A stretch of DNA of 64,000 nt. Source: Streptacidiphilus pinicola. Its GTDB lineage: Bacteria > Actinomycetota > Actinomycetes > Streptomycetales > Streptomycetaceae. A model generated the notes under the pieces. It was not told the DNA's origin. It did no database searches and saw only the letters and a list, made by a program, of their open reading frames with translations. Position numbers and translations under genes: made by a program. The DNA lies in contig NZ_QKYN01000021.1 in assembly GCF_003258295.1 (NCBI RefSeq), positions 568-64,567 on the forward strand, read 5' to 3'. Positions 62,513 to 64,000 of the stretch are shown here, one piece after another (position 1 is the first letter of the stretch; each line of letters opens with the position of its first letter).

Positions 62513-62941
62513 ATGAGCACGAGCAAGGCGGAACTGATGGACGTGATCGCGGCTGTCGGCGGCGCGTACTACCAGGACTTCGCCGCCGTCGCGGCGCGAC
62601 AGGGGCTGACCCCCGTCCAGGCCAAGGTCCTGGGCGCGGCCGTCCGCGCTCCGCTGCCGATGCGCGCGCTGGCCGAGGCGCTGGTCTGCGACGCGTCCAA
62701 CGTCACCGGCATCGTCGACCGGCTCGAGTCCCGCGGGCTCGTCCGGCGTGAGGCGGGCCCGCAGGACCGGCGCGTCAAGATCGTCACCGCGACGGACGAG
62801 GGCCGCGCGGCGATCCTGGCCGTCCGCGAGGACATGAAGTCCGTCCACGACGCGCTGGACCGGCTGGACGAGCAGGAACGGGACACGCTCCACGCCATCC
62901 TGCAGAAGCTGCTGCCGGAGCTCAGCCAGCTGACCGCCTGA
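62513..62941 (+). CDS. MarR-family regulator
   Basis: A 142-aa winged-HTH protein: LTPVQAKVLGAAV, MRALAEALVCDASNVTGIVDRLESRGLVRR, QDRRVKIVTATDEG. ATG 62513 lies 6 bp after -10-like TACACT, so the mRNA is probably leaderless. The palindrome in its promoter suggests autoregulation. Confidence 0.9.
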   Translation: MSTSKAELMDVIAAVGGAYYQDFAAVAARQGLTPVQAKVLGAAVRAPLPMRALAEALVCDASNVTGIVDRLESRGLVRREAGPQDRRVKIVTATDEGRAAILAVREDMKSVHDALDRLDEQERDTLHAILQKLLPELSQLTA

Positions 62942-62987
62942 CCGCCTGCCGCCAGACCCGCCTGACCGCTGATCCACCGTCCGGAGC

Positions 62988-64000
62988 CTAGTGACCCGGC
63001 AGGGCGGGCAGCTGGGTCTCGAAGAGCCACTCGTGCAGCAGCGCCTCCACCGGGGCCGGTCCGTAGCGGCGGACGTGGGCGAGGAACAGCTCGGTGCTGA
63101 CCACGCCGTGGCGGTGCTGGCGGGTCCAGTCCCGCAGCATCCGGAAGAACGCCTCGTCGCCCAGGGCCACCCGGAGCGCGTGCACGGTGACGCCGCCGCG
63201 CTGGTAGAGGCGGTCGTCGAACATCAGCCGACGGCCGGGGTCGGCGAGGCGCAGGTCCTGGGGGAGCGAGGTGAGCAACTCGTACGACTTCGCCGCCCGT
63301 TCGCGCGCGGGCGGCCCGCCCGCGGCCTCGGACCAGAGCCACTCCGCGTACTTGGCGAAGCCCTCGTTCAGCCAGATCTGGCTCCAGTCCGCCACCGAGA
63401 GGCTGTTGCCGAACCACTGGTGCGCCAGCTCGTGGGCGACCATCCGCTCGGACGGCCAACCCGCATCGAGGTGGTTGGTGCCGAAGGTGGCCATGCCCTG
63501 GGACTCGACGGGGACGTCCAGCTCCTCGTCGACGACGACCGCGGTGTAGCGGTCGAACGGGTAGGGGCCGAAGAGCTCCTGGTAGAGGCGCATCATCTCC
63601 GGCTGCCGGGAGAACGCGGCCGCGAAGGCCGGCACCTTGGGGTGCGGCGCCCAGCCGAACTGGGGGACCTCCCCCGCGTCCGGGTCGTCCAGGCGGATCT
63701 GGTGCAGCGGGCTGATGGCGACCCCGACCAGGTAGCTGGAGGTCGGCGCGGGCTGCTCGTAGACCCAGGTGGTGCTGGAGGACTTGACGGTCCGGGTGAG
63801 CAGCCGCCCGCCCAGCGCCACGGCGTAGGACGAGGGCGTGGTCACCGAGATCTGGTACGAGGCCTTGTCCGCGGGCCGGTCGTTGCACGGGTACCAGGAC
63901 GGGGCGCCGGTCGGCTGGCTGGCGACGAGCGCGCCCTCCTCCAGCTCCTCCCAGCCGATGCCGCCCCAGGGGCTGCGGACCGGCTTCGGATTGCCGGTCC
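62988..64000 (-). CDS. M1-family zinc aminopeptidase, partial (N-terminus outside window)
   Basis: The C-terminal 337 codons are present; the frame is open to the right edge. Seen: SWYPCNDRPADKASYQI (substrate domain), PVESQGMATFGTNH in the exopeptidase-motif position (normally GAMEN), the zinc site HELAHQWFGN (His-Glu-Leu-Ala-His at about 63420-63434) and the third ligand Glu in WLNEGFAKYAEW. The GxMEN-like motif is degenerate here (QGMATF), as in many bacterial M1-like proteins. It ends with TAG 62988. Probably secreted or cytosolic; no N-terminus is available to judge. Confidence 0.9.
   Translation of the reverse strand, partial: TGNPKPVRSPWGGIGWEELEEGALVASQPTGAPSWYPCNDRPADKASYQISVTTPSSYAVALGGRLLTRTVKSSSTTWVYEQPAPTSSYLVGVAISPLHQIRLDDPDAGEVPQFGWAPHPKVPAFAAAFSRQPEMMRLYQELFGPYPFDRYTAVVVDEELDVPVESQGMATFGTNHLDAGWPSERMVAHELAHQWFGNSLSVADWSQIWLNEGFAKYAEWLWSEAAGGPPARERAAKSYELLTSLPQDLRLADPGRRLMFDDRLYQRGGVTVHALRVALGDEAFFRMLRDWTRQHRHGVVSTELFLAHVRRYGPAPVEALLHEWLFETQLPALPGH

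Overview
The window is a GC-rich chromosomal segment from an actinomycete, most probably of the family Streptomycetaceae (Streptomyces, Kitasatospora or Streptacidiphilus). Direct support: an AdpA orthologue with a single TTA codon between its two domains, next to oligoribonuclease; perfect CebR-type operators (TGGGAGCGCTCCCA) beside a GH1 beta-glucosidase and a LacI regulator; many GTG starts; GTGA/ATGA stop-start overlaps; and many genes with a -10 hexamer 6-8 bases before the start codon (leaderless transcripts). The gene order (citrate synthase and RecD2, copper ATPase, leucine-catabolism carboxylase operon, adpA-orn-tRNA-His, cebR-bglC) agrees with what I remember of the S. coelicolor core; this was not checked. 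No CRISPR array, prophage, transposase or rRNA was seen.

Layout. 1-5.5 kb: a tightly overlapped leftward operon of a Cas4/RecB-like Fe-S nuclease, an unrecognised 504-aa protein and an Upf1-like SF1 helicase, with a PAP2 phosphatase upstream and a small protein downstream. 5.6-13.2 kb: TetR, histidine phosphatase, HbpS-like protein plus Gfo/Idh oxidoreductase, divergent ROK regulator, HTH-TPR regulator, spermidine-synthase-like protein. 13.2-18.3 kb: family-5 binding lipoprotein, bglC and cebR with two CebR boxes, but no cebEFG. 18.5-25.2 kb: SPFH protein, tRNA-His, orn, adpA, GNAT, HAD and Usp genes. 25.2-32.1 kb: leucine/isovalerate operon (carboxyltransferase, biotin carboxylase, HMG-CoA lyase, acyl-CoA dehydrogenase) facing a TetR gene. 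32.3-44 kb: PPOX protein, a fused two-half ABC exporter, MFS/ArsR pair, a degenerate Mrr-like protein, DUF6278, ZIP transporter, LysR. 44-53 kb: secreted trypsin-like protease, EamA exporter overlapping a MarR gene, an iron-box-linked DUF2218 gene, glutathione peroxidase, VOC protein, RecD2 helicase, citrate synthase. 53-64 kb: copA-copZ with a CsoR box, SGNH hydrolase, PrsW-like protease, SpoIIE-type phosphatase, secreted phosphodiesterase, membrane proteins, MarR and a partial M1 aminopeptidase.

How they fit: most is housekeeping and regulatory core. The most unusual unit is the nuclease/unknown/helicase operon, which looks like a split version of Dna2 (Cas4-like Fe-S nuclease plus Upf1-like helicase) and could act in repair or defence. 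Other items worth attention are the catalytically degenerate Mrr-like protein, the ceb locus that lacks its transporter, two mini tandem-repeat arrays next to genes, an apparent 5' frameshift in an MFS gene, and a 158-bp tail-to-tail overlap of two genes.
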